Assembly (NCBI RefSeq): GCF_014641455.1 | Contig: NZ_BMHT01000003.1 | Span: 553,921-617,920 of the forward strand | Length of the DNA: 64,000 nt | Direction: 5' to 3' | Source of the DNA: Hymenobacter cavernae | Lineage (GTDB): Bacteria > Bacteroidota > Bacteroidia > Cytophagales > Hymenobacteraceae | In this document: positions 1-8,566 of the stretch, one piece after another | How the letters are laid out: each line of letters starts with the position of its first letter | Numbering within the stretch: position 1 is the first letter of the stretch | Translations under genes and position numbers: made by a program | Notes under the pieces: model-generated | Database searches by the model: none | What the model saw: the letters and a program-made list of their open reading frames with translations, nothing else | What the model was told of the DNA's origin: nothing

Positions 1-654
1 GCGTGTACCTAGTTTCTCTTCTAGTATCTTTCTAACATCATTTGAAATAATTTTTGCTTCTCTACAAAGCTCGATAAAAACCCCTTCTGGTATATCAGAG
101 AAATCATCCTTATTTTGAATCTTACTAACTTTTATTCTTTTATTGTTTTGCAATACCAACTTAGCATTGAAATCATCAAGCTTGCATCCTATGATATAGT
201 TATAAAGATGATCTATACCGAGAATCCAAACCATAATCACTGATGCCCTATACGAACCAACTTCAACAGCTTTAATGGTTTCCTCTAAAAAATCTTTGCT
301 GTTAGCGTCGGCAACCTCATCTTTTAGTCTGTTCAAATCTTCCTCTACTTCAATTATTGGCTTATCAATTTTGAGTAATTTAAATAATTCATCAAGCTTA
401 TACTGACTAATACTGTAACCGCCCTCTACTTTTATAAAGTTAGGATTGCGCCCCTTGGAGTTGTTAATCAGATATTCTCTTACTTTGGTGTATACAGGAA
501 TGTTGGCATCTTTGAAGCATGATTCTATAGAATCTTTATTGAAAAATTGTTTTTTACAAACAGCAATGTTATAAAAAGCAAAATGTAGGCACTTCTCAGA
601 TTGCTTCAATTCATAGAAGTCAGGAATTATCCTTACGAAATTAGCGACATCCAT
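1..654 (-). CDS. Hypothetical protein with N-terminal winged-helix-like region, partial (runs off window)
   Basis: The frame is open from an ATG at 654 to the window edge (218 codons), so the C-terminus is missing. It starts 3 nt after the stop of the gene at 658-1287, so the two form one operon. Residues about 20-90 (FAFYNIAVCKKQFFNKDS, then FIKVEGGYSIS) look like a winged helix and resemble the C-terminal part of the upstream protein. Residues about 120-218 are helical (FLEETIKAVEVGSYRASVIM, then VRKILEEKLGTR); this recalls HEPN-like helical domains that continue into an R-N-x-x-x-H motif, which would lie outside the window. The composition is clearly more AT-rich than the rest of the window, which suggests transfer. 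Function is unknown; a defence or toxin-antitoxin role is only a guess. Confidence 0.75.
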   Translation of the reverse strand, partial: MDVANFVRIIPDFYELKQSEKCLHFAFYNIAVCKKQFFNKDSIESCFKDANIPVYTKVREYLINNSKGRNPNFIKVEGGYSISQYKLDELFKLLKIDKPIIEVEEDLNRLKDEVADANSKDFLEETIKAVEVGSYRASVIMVWILGIDHLYNYIIGCKLDDFNAKLVLQNNKRIKVSKIQNKDDFSDIPEGVFIELCREAKIISNDVRKILEEKLGTR

Positions 655-657
655 TGC

Positions 658-1287
658 CTATTCTTTGCTTTTGGCTGTTTTTTTCCGAGCTAAACTCCTG
701 GGTTTTCCCTGCGAGTTTCCATTTATAATTTGTTCCGCATAACTTTTACCATCGACAGTTATCAAATAAGTCTCTCCACTAATATTTTTAAGCCATTTTC
801 TCATAACACATTTCTTGAAATTCTGCGAAAGGTTTTTTATTCTTTGCTTATCTCTCCTACCACTTTCATCATATTTATCTGAAATATCTGATTTAACAAA
901 CTGATCTTTAGCAAAATTAGAAGCGTAAAACGCATATAAGAGCACCCAATCAGTTTCCACTTTAGGTAAGTCCCTCATGACAATATCCTTTAAAGTAGGA
1001 TACTCGTTACTCGTTTCTTCAAACTGCACCTCATCATCTTTAACAGGATTATCCGAATCTCTACTGCTATTCACAGGAACCAATTTTTGTTCAGGAGTAA
1101 CATTATGATTATTAGAGGCAGCTCTTTGGTCATCTACATAAGTCCCATTCATTTGTAGATGTTTAGCCAAATCGAATACATCTACTAAATATCTTAGCAC
1201 TCTTAACTTAGCATTATCATCGAGTTCTTCTAAGAGTGCTCCGCATTTGTTAAGCGCCGCCATTTCGGCTTCTCTGGGTGAGTACAT
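658..1287 (-). CDS. Hypothetical protein with C-terminal winged-helix-like domain
   Basis: The protein has 209 residues and starts at MYSPREAEM; MAALNK, 24 nt downstream, is an alternative start. It has three parts: a helical N-terminus (about 1-45), a polar, probably disordered linker (about 46-95), and a compact C-terminal domain (about 98-190) with WVLLYAFYASNFAKDQF followed by basic helices and a YLITVDGKSYAEQI wing-like hairpin. The tail is Lys/Arg-rich (RSLARKKTAKSKE). It is the first gene of an AT-rich operon with the partial gene at 1-654, whose N-terminus has a similar domain. I do not recognise a characterised family. The joint presence suggests a nucleic-acid-binding partner pair. 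Confidence 0.75.
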   Translation of the reverse strand: MYSPREAEMAALNKCGALLEELDDNAKLRVLRYLVDVFDLAKHLQMNGTYVDDQRAASNNHNVTPEQKLVPVNSSRDSDNPVKDDEVQFEETSNEYPTLKDIVMRDLPKVETDWVLLYAFYASNFAKDQFVKSDISDKYDESGRRDKQRIKNLSQNFKKCVMRKWLKNISGETYLITVDGKSYAEQIINGNSQGKPRSLARKKTAKSKE

Positions 1288-1412
1288 GAGTTAGGAATGT
1301 TAAGTCAGGAGGCCATATTACAATTATTTTCTTTTTAAGCCCAATATTAAAATATACAAAGGATCTACCCTTACTTGGAGCGAGTTTGGTACAACGCAAC
1401 TTGCCCCAAAAC

Positions 1413-1482
1413 TGGCGCGAGTTTATGACTCGTTCCTAGCTTTGGGTGGAGGTTGTACCTCCACTGCCGCGTCAGCGGCAAG
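1413..1482. repeat. 70-bp three-hairpin REP-like repeat, copy 1
   Basis: The repeat is three consecutive short palindromes: CGAGTT..GACTCG, GTGGAGGT-TGT-ACCTCCAC and TGCCGC-GTCA-GCGGCA. A direct copy lies at 3171-3240, on the other side of the permease gene. The last hairpin alone recurs at 1681-1698, and the first is echoed at 10653-10679. The rest of the 1288-1740 gap shows no gene. Confidence 0.8.
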
Positions 1483-1740
1483 CCCGTATTGCGCGGTTTG
1501 GAGCAATCCGAGCAGCGTTTTCTTTTCTTAAGTTATTCTCCCCGCCAACAGCCCTGTTATTTCTAACTTAAGTTGGGGCAAGTGCCGCACGACAATGCTC
1601 AGACCATTTCATCCGACACGGAATCGTAGCCGTGAATGATGTGGTTGCGAGTAGCTACAATGAAATTCGTTTTAGAAGCCTTGCCGCGCCAGCGGCAAAC
1701 TGATAGCAACCCCTTAGCGACAAAACGAGTTACCTGGAGC

Positions 1741-3147
1741 ATGAAAGTTCCAGAAAAGCCACCTGTCGCTGCTCCCGTAACGCTTGTTCGAGCCTTTGGC
1801 GTAGTTAGTGGCACGTTGCTGGTGGCGGGCATCGTGATTGGGTCCGGCGTTTTCAAGAAGATTGTGCCGCTGGCGCAGAGTGGCTTGAGCGCGGAGTGGA
1901 TTCTGGCCGCCTGGATGGTGGCGGGCCTGATTACCATCTGCGGCGCCCTGAACCTGTCGGGTATGGCTTCGCTCACCGAAGAATCGGGCGGCGTCTACGA
2001 GTACCTGCGGCTGTCGTTTGGCAATTTCGCGTCGTTCCTGTTCGGGTGGACGGATTTTGCCATCATCGGTTCTGCTTCGGTGGCGGCGCTGGCCTTCATT
2101 TTCGCCCAATCCATCAACGCGTTGGTGCCCCTACCCAACCCGGCCCAGGCCTGGGCGCACCTCTCCATTGGCCAACTAGTTTACCCCTTCGCCGACTCGG
2201 GCATCAAGCTCCTGGCCATCGGCACCACGGCGGCCCTCACCTGGGTAAACTACCGTGGGGTGAGCGGCAGCGGACGGCTCAGCAACATCTTCACGGCGGC
2301 CAAAATCGGGGGTATTCTGCTGCTCATCTTCGCGGGCTTATTTCTGGCTTCGCCAAACTCCGGCCACACGTCGGCGGCGGTAGTGCCCACGCGAAGTGTG
2401 TCGCTGGCCAGTGCCTTTTTTGGCGCCCTGCTCAGCGTGTTCTGGGCCTACGACGGCTGGGTAGACCTCTCCTTTGTCACGGGCGAAATCAAAAACCCGC
2501 GGCGCAATGTGCCCCGGGCCATCGTTGGCGGGGTCAGCATCGCTATTGTGCTGTACGTGCTGGTCAACTACGTGTACCTGCGCACGTTGCCCCTGGCCCA
2601 GCTGGCGGCAGTAGGTCCAAACGAAATCGGGGCGTCCGTGGTGGCTGAGGCCTTGCTGGGCAAGTGGGGCAAAACGGGCGTCACGGTCTTGATTCTGGTG
2701 AGCGTGTTCGGCACACTTAACGCGGTGCTGCTCTCGCACACCCGCGTGCACTTCCGCATGGCTCAGGAAGGCTTTTTCTTCCGGTCGGCCGCGACAGTGC
2801 ACCCCCGCTACCGCACGCCCTACCGCGCCCTGGCTTACACCCTAACGTGGAGTAGCCTGCTCATTATCTCCGGCACCTTCGAGCGCCTGACTGACCTAGT
2901 TATTTTTGCTACCTTCCTCTTTTATGGCTTGCTGGCCGTGGCCGTAGTGAAAATGAAATGGCAAGGCCGCATTCCAGGCCCGGTGCCCGGCTTTCCGTTC
3001 GTGCAAATCGTGCTCATCCTGTTTGCCCTCACCTTCACCGGCCATACACTGATTACGCAGCCTACCCAGTCGCTTTTGGGCCTAGGGCTGATTCTGACCG
3101 GGCTCCCGTTTTTCGTGTACTTCCGTCGGCGGCAAACGCGCGCCTAG
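1741..3147 (+). CDS. APC-superfamily amino acid permease
   Basis: This is an inner-membrane amino-acid/polyamine/organocation transporter. It has about 12 hydrophobic segments over 468 residues and the family's TM1 signature VAGIVIGSGVFKK near residue 25, followed by the TM6-type segment FWAYDGWVDLSFVTGEIKNP, typical of the LAT/SLC7-like branch. I chose the ATG at 1741 (MKVPEKPP) because it sits just before the first conserved segment; an in-frame ATG at 1636 would add 35 unlikely residues. Substrate cannot be read from the sequence. The gene stands alone and is flanked on both sides by the same 70-bp repeat. Confidence 0.88.
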   Translation: MKVPEKPPVAAPVTLVRAFGVVSGTLLVAGIVIGSGVFKKIVPLAQSGLSAEWILAAWMVAGLITICGALNLSGMASLTEESGGVYEYLRLSFGNFASFLFGWTDFAIIGSASVAALAFIFAQSINALVPLPNPAQAWAHLSIGQLVYPFADSGIKLLAIGTTAALTWVNYRGVSGSGRLSNIFTAAKIGGILLLIFAGLFLASPNSGHTSAAVVPTRSVSLASAFFGALLSVFWAYDGWVDLSFVTGEIKNPRRNVPRAIVGGVSIAIVLYVLVNYVYLRTLPLAQLAAVGPNEIGASVVAEALLGKWGKTGVTVLILVSVFGTLNAVLLSHTRVHFRMAQEGFFFRSAATVHPRYRTPYRALAYTLTWSSLLIISGTFERLTDLVIFATFLFYGLLAVAVVKMKWQGRIPGPVPGFPFVQIVLILFALTFTGHTLITQPTQSLLGLGLILTGLPFFVYFRRRQTRA

Positions 3148-3170
3148 CAAACAAGTGGCCTACCTCCAAC

Positions 3171-3240
3171 TAGCGCGAGTTTAGAACTCGTACCTAGTTT
3201 TGAGTGGAGGTTGTACTTCCACTGCCGCGCCAGCGGCAAG
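3171..3240. repeat. 70-bp three-hairpin REP-like repeat, copy 2
   Basis: This is a direct repeat of 1413-1482 with perfect hairpin arms (CGAGTT-TAG-AACTCG; TGCCGC-GCCA-GCGGCA). It begins about 24 bp after the permease stop codon. The following 3241-3557 stretch has no gene I can support. Confidence 0.8.
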
Positions 3241-3557
3241 TTAGTATCGTGCCGCTTGTTCAACTAGCAACAACGAGCTCAGTAAGAAGTGGAAAGCGCA
3301 GCGGCTCGCAGGAATTGTGCTTGCCCAAAAATACAGACCTAGCTTTCTAATAACCACATGCTTATGTGATTGATAATATTCTACTGGTAGCCGTTCTTTA
3401 CCTTGAACTGGCGTGTGCTTCCAACCAGTAGGATCCAACTTTCATGTGGCTAATCAGCAAGGCCTAGCCCCTTTGGCGCCGAGCCCGTGCACAGGAAGGT
3501 TTTATGTATAGGAACGCAGCCAATGATCCTTTTCCAAATCATTACGCCCCTCCGTAT

Positions 3558-4160
3558 ATGAAACTCGTTGCGCTGACTGCCCTTTCGAGCCTCTTCCTAG
3601 CCCACGGTGCGCTGGGCCAAAAATCGCTCGCCGCGACCAAGGCAAAAACGTCTGCCCCGGTTACTTCCGTAGCCAATGAGCAACCCGGCGCTGCTGACGA
3701 ATTCCATAAGATGCTGGCGCGGTCGAACGGCGCATGGACCGGTCAGGCCACGATGACGTTTTCCCCGGACGCCCCTCCGATGACGAGTACCTCTACCCTA
3801 ACCAATCACATGGCGATGGGTGGGCTCTACCAAGTCTCGGAGATTACCTACGTTATTATGGGTAAGTCCATCACCGGGGTTCGGGTGACGGGCTACGACG
3901 CCAACAAAAAGATCTTCACCCGCGCTATGATCCAAGATGGCGGCAACGGCGTAGCGATGGAAGGGCCCTGGGATGCTACCGCGAAAACCATGACGTTTCG
4001 CTACCAACAGCTGAATAACGCCACGGGCAAAGCCGCGGATATGAAGGAAGTCTATACTATCATAGATGCAAATACGGAAGTACTCGAAATCTATCGGTTA
4101 GATCCACAAACCAGCCAAGAATCGAAGATCTTGAACGTGAAGTGGACAAGAAACCAGTAG
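3558..4160 (+). CDS. Exported DUF1579-like protein
   Basis: This is a 200-residue exported protein. The start at 3558 gives a clean signal peptide (MKLVALTALSSLFLAHGALG); the longer frame from 3504 would bury it. The mature part has the DUF1579 pattern: a short helix ending in NGAWTGQATM, an ester-like strand series (NHMAMGGLYQVSE), then GYDANKKIFTRAMIQDGG and MEGPWDATAKTMTF. The family forms a calycin-like beta-barrel of unknown biochemical role. The gene stands alone. Confidence 0.7.
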   Translation: MKLVALTALSSLFLAHGALGQKSLAATKAKTSAPVTSVANEQPGAADEFHKMLARSNGAWTGQATMTFSPDAPPMTSTSTLTNHMAMGGLYQVSEITYVIMGKSITGVRVTGYDANKKIFTRAMIQDGGNGVAMEGPWDATAKTMTFRYQQLNNATGKAADMKEVYTIIDANTEVLEIYRLDPQTSQESKILNVKWTRNQ

Positions 4161-4336
4161 AGCCAAAGAGTGCGCGTTTAGCATTCCGCGCATCAGGCGG
4201 CGACGTACCTCGTGCCAGTTGAGAAAGCAAAGCGCTTAGGCAGGAATCGATTCTGGTCTGGTTTAAGTAAGCAGCGACGAGCCTGGTTCATCAAAAAGTA
4301 CGGACTGAAGCCCGACAATTGCCTAGCTTTACCTTC

Positions 4337-6169
4337 ATGCGCATTGCGTTTGATGATTGGAAACTTAGCTTACTAACAGTGCTTTTAGCAGCACTGGCTG
4401 CCTGCTCATCCCCGGATCAGCAGAATGGCGACCCAGCGCAGGACCCGGCTACGGGCGAGGTCTACACCCGGCGCCGCGTGGTAGTGGCCGACTCGCTGTT
4501 CCGGGGCCGTGTGCTCGACCGCCACGATTCGGTGCTGGTAGACACCCGTATGCAGTTCGTGCTGAAGCTGCCGCGTCGCCCGCCCCTCGACACCCTAGCC
4601 CTAGGTCAGCTGCTGGGCTGGGATTCGACAACCGTCCGGCAGCGCATTGCCGATGCCCTACCCTACGGTAAAGGGCAGGTCGGCTACCCGGTTCAGCTCC
4701 GCCTCACCGCGACCGAAGCTGAGCGCGTGCGCCGCGACAGTAGCACCACCGTTCCAAAGCTCAGCCTAATTGAAAGCCGCCGCCGCACCTACACCACCGA
4801 CGCGGGCGCTCCTGTGCTGGGCTACCTAGGTTCGGAGGCGCAAGCCTTCTACCGCCAAGCCATGCGCTACCGACGGGGCCGCTTCTACCGGCTGCGTAGC
4901 GGCGGCGTAGAAAGCTATTATAACGGCCTGCTCAACGGCCACCACGGCTTTCTGCACCCTCTAGTAGATAAACAAGGTAAAACGCACGGCACCTGGGCCC
5001 GCGACACGGCTTTCCTGCAAGGCCAGGACCTGCACCTGACCATCGACGTGAAGCTGCAAGCCTACGCCGAAAAACTGATGGGCGGCCGCAAGGGCTACCT
5101 GGTCGCGCTGGACCCAAGTACCGGCGAGATTCTGTGCTACGTGTCGGCGCCGGTGTACAAGGCGGCCACCATCACCGCGCCCGACCAGGCTGGCGTGCGC
5201 ACCGAGTTGCTGCAAAGCGAAGGCATGCCGCTGCTGAACCGGCCCGCTATGCTGGCCAACCCGCCCGGTTCGGTGTTTAAGCTGGTGAATGCCGCCGTGG
5301 CGTTGCAGCTAGGCGCCATCAGCCCCGCTACCGGATTCCCCTGCGACCAGTCGCTGGTGAACTGCGTGCACCGCCACCCCACGGCCAAAAGCCTAACCCT
5401 AGGTCTGAAGTACAGCTGCAACCCCTACTTCTACCAGGTAATGCAGAGCCTCATCAACCGCATGCCCGACAGCCTGGCCGTGGATACCGTGGCCGCCCGT
5501 CACGAAAACCTAGCCCTCTGGCGCCGCTACGTTCGGTCGTTCGGGCTGGATTCGGTGCTGGGCGTAGATGTGCCGCGCGAGGCGCCGGGCTTTCTGCCCA
5601 CCCCGGCCTACTACGACAAAGCCCGCCGCACAACGAACTGGACCTACCGCTCCATTTACTCGCTCAGCATCGGGCAGGGCGAAATCAACCTGACGGGTCT
5701 GCAAATGGCCAACATGGCGGCCATTATTGCCAACCGGGGCTGGTACTACACGCCTCACCTGGTGCGTAGCGTGGGCAAAAGCGGACCGCTGCCACGCTTC
5801 ACCGAGAAGCACCGCACCCTCATCGACAGCGCCAACTTCGCGGCGCTAATCCCCGGCATGGTGGCCGTGATGCAGCGCGGCGGCACCGCTGATGCTTCCA
5901 GCTTAGCCGATGTGGGCATCAAGGTGGCCGGCAAAACCGGCACCGTGCAAAATGACGAGGGCGACGACCACGCGGCGTTCGTCGGCTTTGCCCCGGCCGA
6001 TAATCCCAAGATTGCCATAGCAGTGTACCTCGAAAATGGAGGCTTCGGCGCTACGGCCGCCGCCCCTTGCGCCGTGCTGGTGATGGAGAAGCACCTGCGC
6101 GGCTACATTGCACCCAAGCGCAAGCGCTGGGAAAAGCGCATCCAGAATCGGGCGCGGAACGGGTATTAG
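4337..6169 (+). CDS. Penicillin-binding protein transpeptidase, lipoprotein-type
   Basis: This is a DD-transpeptidase-type enzyme that would cross-link peptidoglycan in the periplasm. Of its 610 residues, roughly 1-220 form a divergent N-terminal domain and 230-605 the penicillin-binding domain. All three catalytic boxes are present: SVFK at about 312 (nucleophile Ser), SCN at about 360, and KTGT at about 533. The N-terminus is MRIAFDDWK followed by a hydrophobic stretch ending in LAAC, a lipobox, instead of the usual class B transmembrane anchor. I chose the ATG at 4337 over the TTG at 4319. No mre/rod or division genes are adjacent, so it is probably an accessory PBP. Confidence 0.85.
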   Translation: MRIAFDDWKLSLLTVLLAALAACSSPDQQNGDPAQDPATGEVYTRRRVVVADSLFRGRVLDRHDSVLVDTRMQFVLKLPRRPPLDTLALGQLLGWDSTTVRQRIADALPYGKGQVGYPVQLRLTATEAERVRRDSSTTVPKLSLIESRRRTYTTDAGAPVLGYLGSEAQAFYRQAMRYRRGRFYRLRSGGVESYYNGLLNGHHGFLHPLVDKQGKTHGTWARDTAFLQGQDLHLTIDVKLQAYAEKLMGGRKGYLVALDPSTGEILCYVSAPVYKAATITAPDQAGVRTELLQSEGMPLLNRPAMLANPPGSVFKLVNAAVALQLGAISPATGFPCDQSLVNCVHRHPTAKSLTLGLKYSCNPYFYQVMQSLINRMPDSLAVDTVAARHENLALWRRYVRSFGLDSVLGVDVPREAPGFLPTPAYYDKARRTTNWTYRSIYSLSIGQGEINLTGLQMANMAAIIANRGWYYTPHLVRSVGKSGPLPRFTEKHRTLIDSANFAALIPGMVAVMQRGGTADASSLADVGIKVAGKTGTVQNDEGDDHAAFVGFAPADNPKIAIAVYLENGGFGATAAAPCAVLVMEKHLRGYIAPKRKRWEKRIQNRARNGY

Positions 6170-6256
6170 GAATCTAAAACGGTTCCTTTTAGCATACTTT
6201 TACGTGCATTCAGTAATAGCGTAATTTGTGCCTAATACGCCATCATAATTTAATAC

Positions 6257-7099
6257 ATGAAGCATTTTATTACTTTCTTGCTTTTTATTTCCTTCAGCTG
6301 CAATAGCCCAACAGAAAGACTAACTGAGCAAGAATTTACTGAGCGCTATTTACAATTGCTGCAAAAGCATCATCCGTCAGTTAAATATACTATTGACTCC
6401 GTATTAACCATAACCGCTAATATTTCAGGCAGCAGTTTCAAACACTTCCTTGATAATGCTTATAAAGAATATAAAGCAGAACCAGAGTCTATTGATCAAA
6501 CATTAGAAAAGTATGCACAATCTACTGATGACTTATATAAGTCTGATGAGCAAATAAATATCAATAGAGTTGTGCCAATCATTAAGGACAGAGGATTTCT
6601 TGAAGAAGCCAAGGAAATAGCTAAAGATAACAAGAATAAACCTATGGCTTTGGCTTATGAAGATTATAACTCAGAACTAGTTATCTTCTATGGTGAAGAC
6701 GATGAAAAGAGCATCAGGTACTTTAACCAAGACGTTTTTGCAAAACAAAAAATCAAGCAAGATTCCCTACGCCCTATAGCTCTGAAGAATTTAAAAAGAG
6801 TTCTGCCCAAAATTGAGCGAATGGGTGAGAAGGGCAACTATATGATCGTTGCAGGTGGTGATTATGAAGCAAGCTTGCTTTTACTGAAATCTATTTGGAC
6901 GCACGAAAACTTTCCGGTACAAGGTGATTTTATTGTTGCCATTCCTAATCGGGACGCCTTGTTTATCACGGGCAGCAAGAACCGTAAGGGCGTAGAAGCA
7001 CTACGCAAGAAAGCGCGTGAATTATATGAAACAGGCTCTTACCAATTGACGCCTACTTTGTTTAGGTGGACAGAAGAAGGCTTTGTCAAGTACGAATAG
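6257..7099 (+). CDS. YtpQ/DUF1444-like lipoprotein
   Basis: The protein has 280 residues and starts with a lipoprotein signal (MKHFITFLLFISFSCNS). The middle and C-terminal parts match the DUF1444/YtpQ pattern: INRVVPIIKDRGFLEEA, then LVIFYGEDDEKSIRY, then FPVQGDFIVAIPNRDALFITG. Members in other bacteria are mostly cytoplasmic and uncharacterised; a lipoprotein form is unusual. Base composition is AT-rich compared with both neighbours, which suggests recent acquisition. A TAATTTG box lies about 35 bp upstream. Confidence 0.65.
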   Translation: MKHFITFLLFISFSCNSPTERLTEQEFTERYLQLLQKHHPSVKYTIDSVLTITANISGSSFKHFLDNAYKEYKAEPESIDQTLEKYAQSTDDLYKSDEQININRVVPIIKDRGFLEEAKEIAKDNKNKPMALAYEDYNSELVIFYGEDDEKSIRYFNQDVFAKQKIKQDSLRPIALKNLKRVLPKIERMGEKGNYMIVAGGDYEASLLLLKSIWTHENFPVQGDFIVAIPNRDALFITGSKNRKGVEALRKKARELYETGSYQLTPTLFRWTEEGFVKYE

Positions 7100-7121
7100 C
7101 TCTCAACCTAACACACCCGTC

Positions 7122-7997
7122 ATGCCCTCAACCATCACCATCGCCCAAAACTCCGCGCACCCGCTCACCGTCAACCGTCTCGGCTACGGCACCATGCGCC
7201 TGACTGGCCCCGAAATATGGGGCGAGCCGGCCAACCGCCCCGAGGCCCTGCAAATTTTGCGCACCGCCGTGGAAAGCGGCGTGAACTTCATCGACACGGC
7301 CGACTACTACGGCGAGGACGTGACCAACCGGCTCATCCGCGAGGCGCTTTATCCTTACCGGAACGATCTGGTTATCTGCACCAAAGTGGGCGCCACCCGC
7401 CGCCCCGATAAAAGCTGGGTGCCTTTTAACACGCCCGAAAACCTGCGCACCAGCATCGAGAATAACCTTCGCACCCTAGGTCAGGAGCAGGTTCAGCTGG
7501 TGCATTTGCGCCTGATGGGCCACGACGCGGTGCCGCTGGATGAGCAGCTAGGTGCCATGTTTGAGATGCAGCGCGAAGGCAAGATTCTGCACGTAGGCCT
7601 GAGCAACGTGACCCGTGAGGAGCTGGAAGCCGGCCTGAAGCTAGGTCCGATTGCCACCGTAGAAAACATGTTCAGCTATGCCCAGCGCACCACTCTTTCG
7701 CACGCCCACGGCCACAACCCCGGCGGCGAGGAAGTACTGGAACTCTGTGAGCAGCACAACATTCCACTGATTCCGTTCTTCTCGCTGCTGCACGCTCTGC
7801 CCAAGCAGCTGGACAAAATTGCGGAAGTAGCCCGCAAGTACAACGTCACGCCGGCGCAGATCAACCTAGCCTGGCTGCTGCACCATTCGCCCTGGATTCT
7901 GCCAATTCCGGGCACGTCGTCGCTGGCGCACTTCCGGGAGAATATGGGCACGAAGGACATCCAGCTGAGTGCGGAGGACATGGCTAATCTGGAATAG
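7122..7997 (+). CDS. Aldo/keto reductase
   Basis: This is an NADPH-dependent (alpha/beta)8-barrel oxidoreductase of 291 residues. The catalytic set is visible: Asp and Tyr in FIDTADYYGEDV, Lys in VICTKVGATRR, and the His position in LVHLRL. The C-terminus has the cofactor loop LPIPGTSSLAHFREN. It resembles the YdbC-type subgroup. I used the ATG at 7122 (MPSTITIAQ); a TTG at 7083 would overlap the upstream gene. The DinB gene follows after 39 bp and is probably co-transcribed. Confidence 0.88.
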   Translation: MPSTITIAQNSAHPLTVNRLGYGTMRLTGPEIWGEPANRPEALQILRTAVESGVNFIDTADYYGEDVTNRLIREALYPYRNDLVICTKVGATRRPDKSWVPFNTPENLRTSIENNLRTLGQEQVQLVHLRLMGHDAVPLDEQLGAMFEMQREGKILHVGLSNVTREELEAGLKLGPIATVENMFSYAQRTTLSHAHGHNPGGEEVLELCEQHNIPLIPFFSLLHALPKQLDKIAEVARKYNVTPAQINLAWLLHHSPWILPIPGTSSLAHFRENMGTKDIQLSAEDMANLE

Positions 7998-8036
7998 CCA
8001 GCGCTTACACCTGAACCAAGAAACCAGTAGCAGCCT

Positions 8037-8483
8037 ATGCTGACGGACACCTTACGCCTGCTATTCCGGCGCGACCTGAACCGGGTGAGCCAGGAAATCG
8101 AGCTGTACCAAGACGAGCAAAAAATCTGGCACGTTGAACGCGGCATCGCCAATTCGGCCGGCAATCTGTGCCTGCATCTGGTTGGTAATCTGAACACTTA
8201 TATCGGGCTGGAGCTTGGCGGCGTAGCCTATACCCGGCACCGGGAGCTAGAGTTTTCGCTAAAGGATGTTCCGCGCCCGGAGCTGCTACAGAAGCTGGAT
8301 GAGACGAGCGCCATCGTGGATGTGGCGCTCGGCAACCTAGCCCCCGAGGTGCTGGCCCAGGAATACCCCGTTCTGGTTTTTGACCACAAAACCTCAACGG
8401 AGTATTTTCTGGTGCATCTGTCAGCGCATCTGACGTATCACCTAGGTCAGATCAACTACCATAGGCGCCTGCTCGACGTGTAA
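8037..8483 (+). CDS. DinB-superfamily (DUF1572-type) protein
   Basis: This is a 148-residue four-helix-bundle protein. It has an N-terminal helix (LRLLFRRDLNRVSQEIELY), a histidine in NLCLHLVGNL, and two further histidines in HLTYHLGQINYHRR. Together these form the three-histidine metal site of the DinB/YfiT superfamily. Members of this group include thiol transferases; the substrate here cannot be told. It lies 39 bp downstream of the aldo/keto reductase on the same strand. Confidence 0.78.
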   Translation: MLTDTLRLLFRRDLNRVSQEIELYQDEQKIWHVERGIANSAGNLCLHLVGNLNTYIGLELGGVAYTRHRELEFSLKDVPRPELLQKLDETSAIVDVALGNLAPEVLAQEYPVLVFDHKTSTEYFLVHLSAHLTYHLGQINYHRRLLDV

Positions 8484-8566
8484 CTATCTGCTATTCACGA
8501 CTAGCCGACCGTGTTTTACTCGTTCCTGTTGTTTTTATTTGCCTTAAACTCCGTTCATTTTATCGT

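Noticed and set aside
3241-3438. 65-codon minus-strand ORF after the permease gene
   Set aside because: I considered a degenerate transposase fragment, but no motif supports it and there is no start signal.
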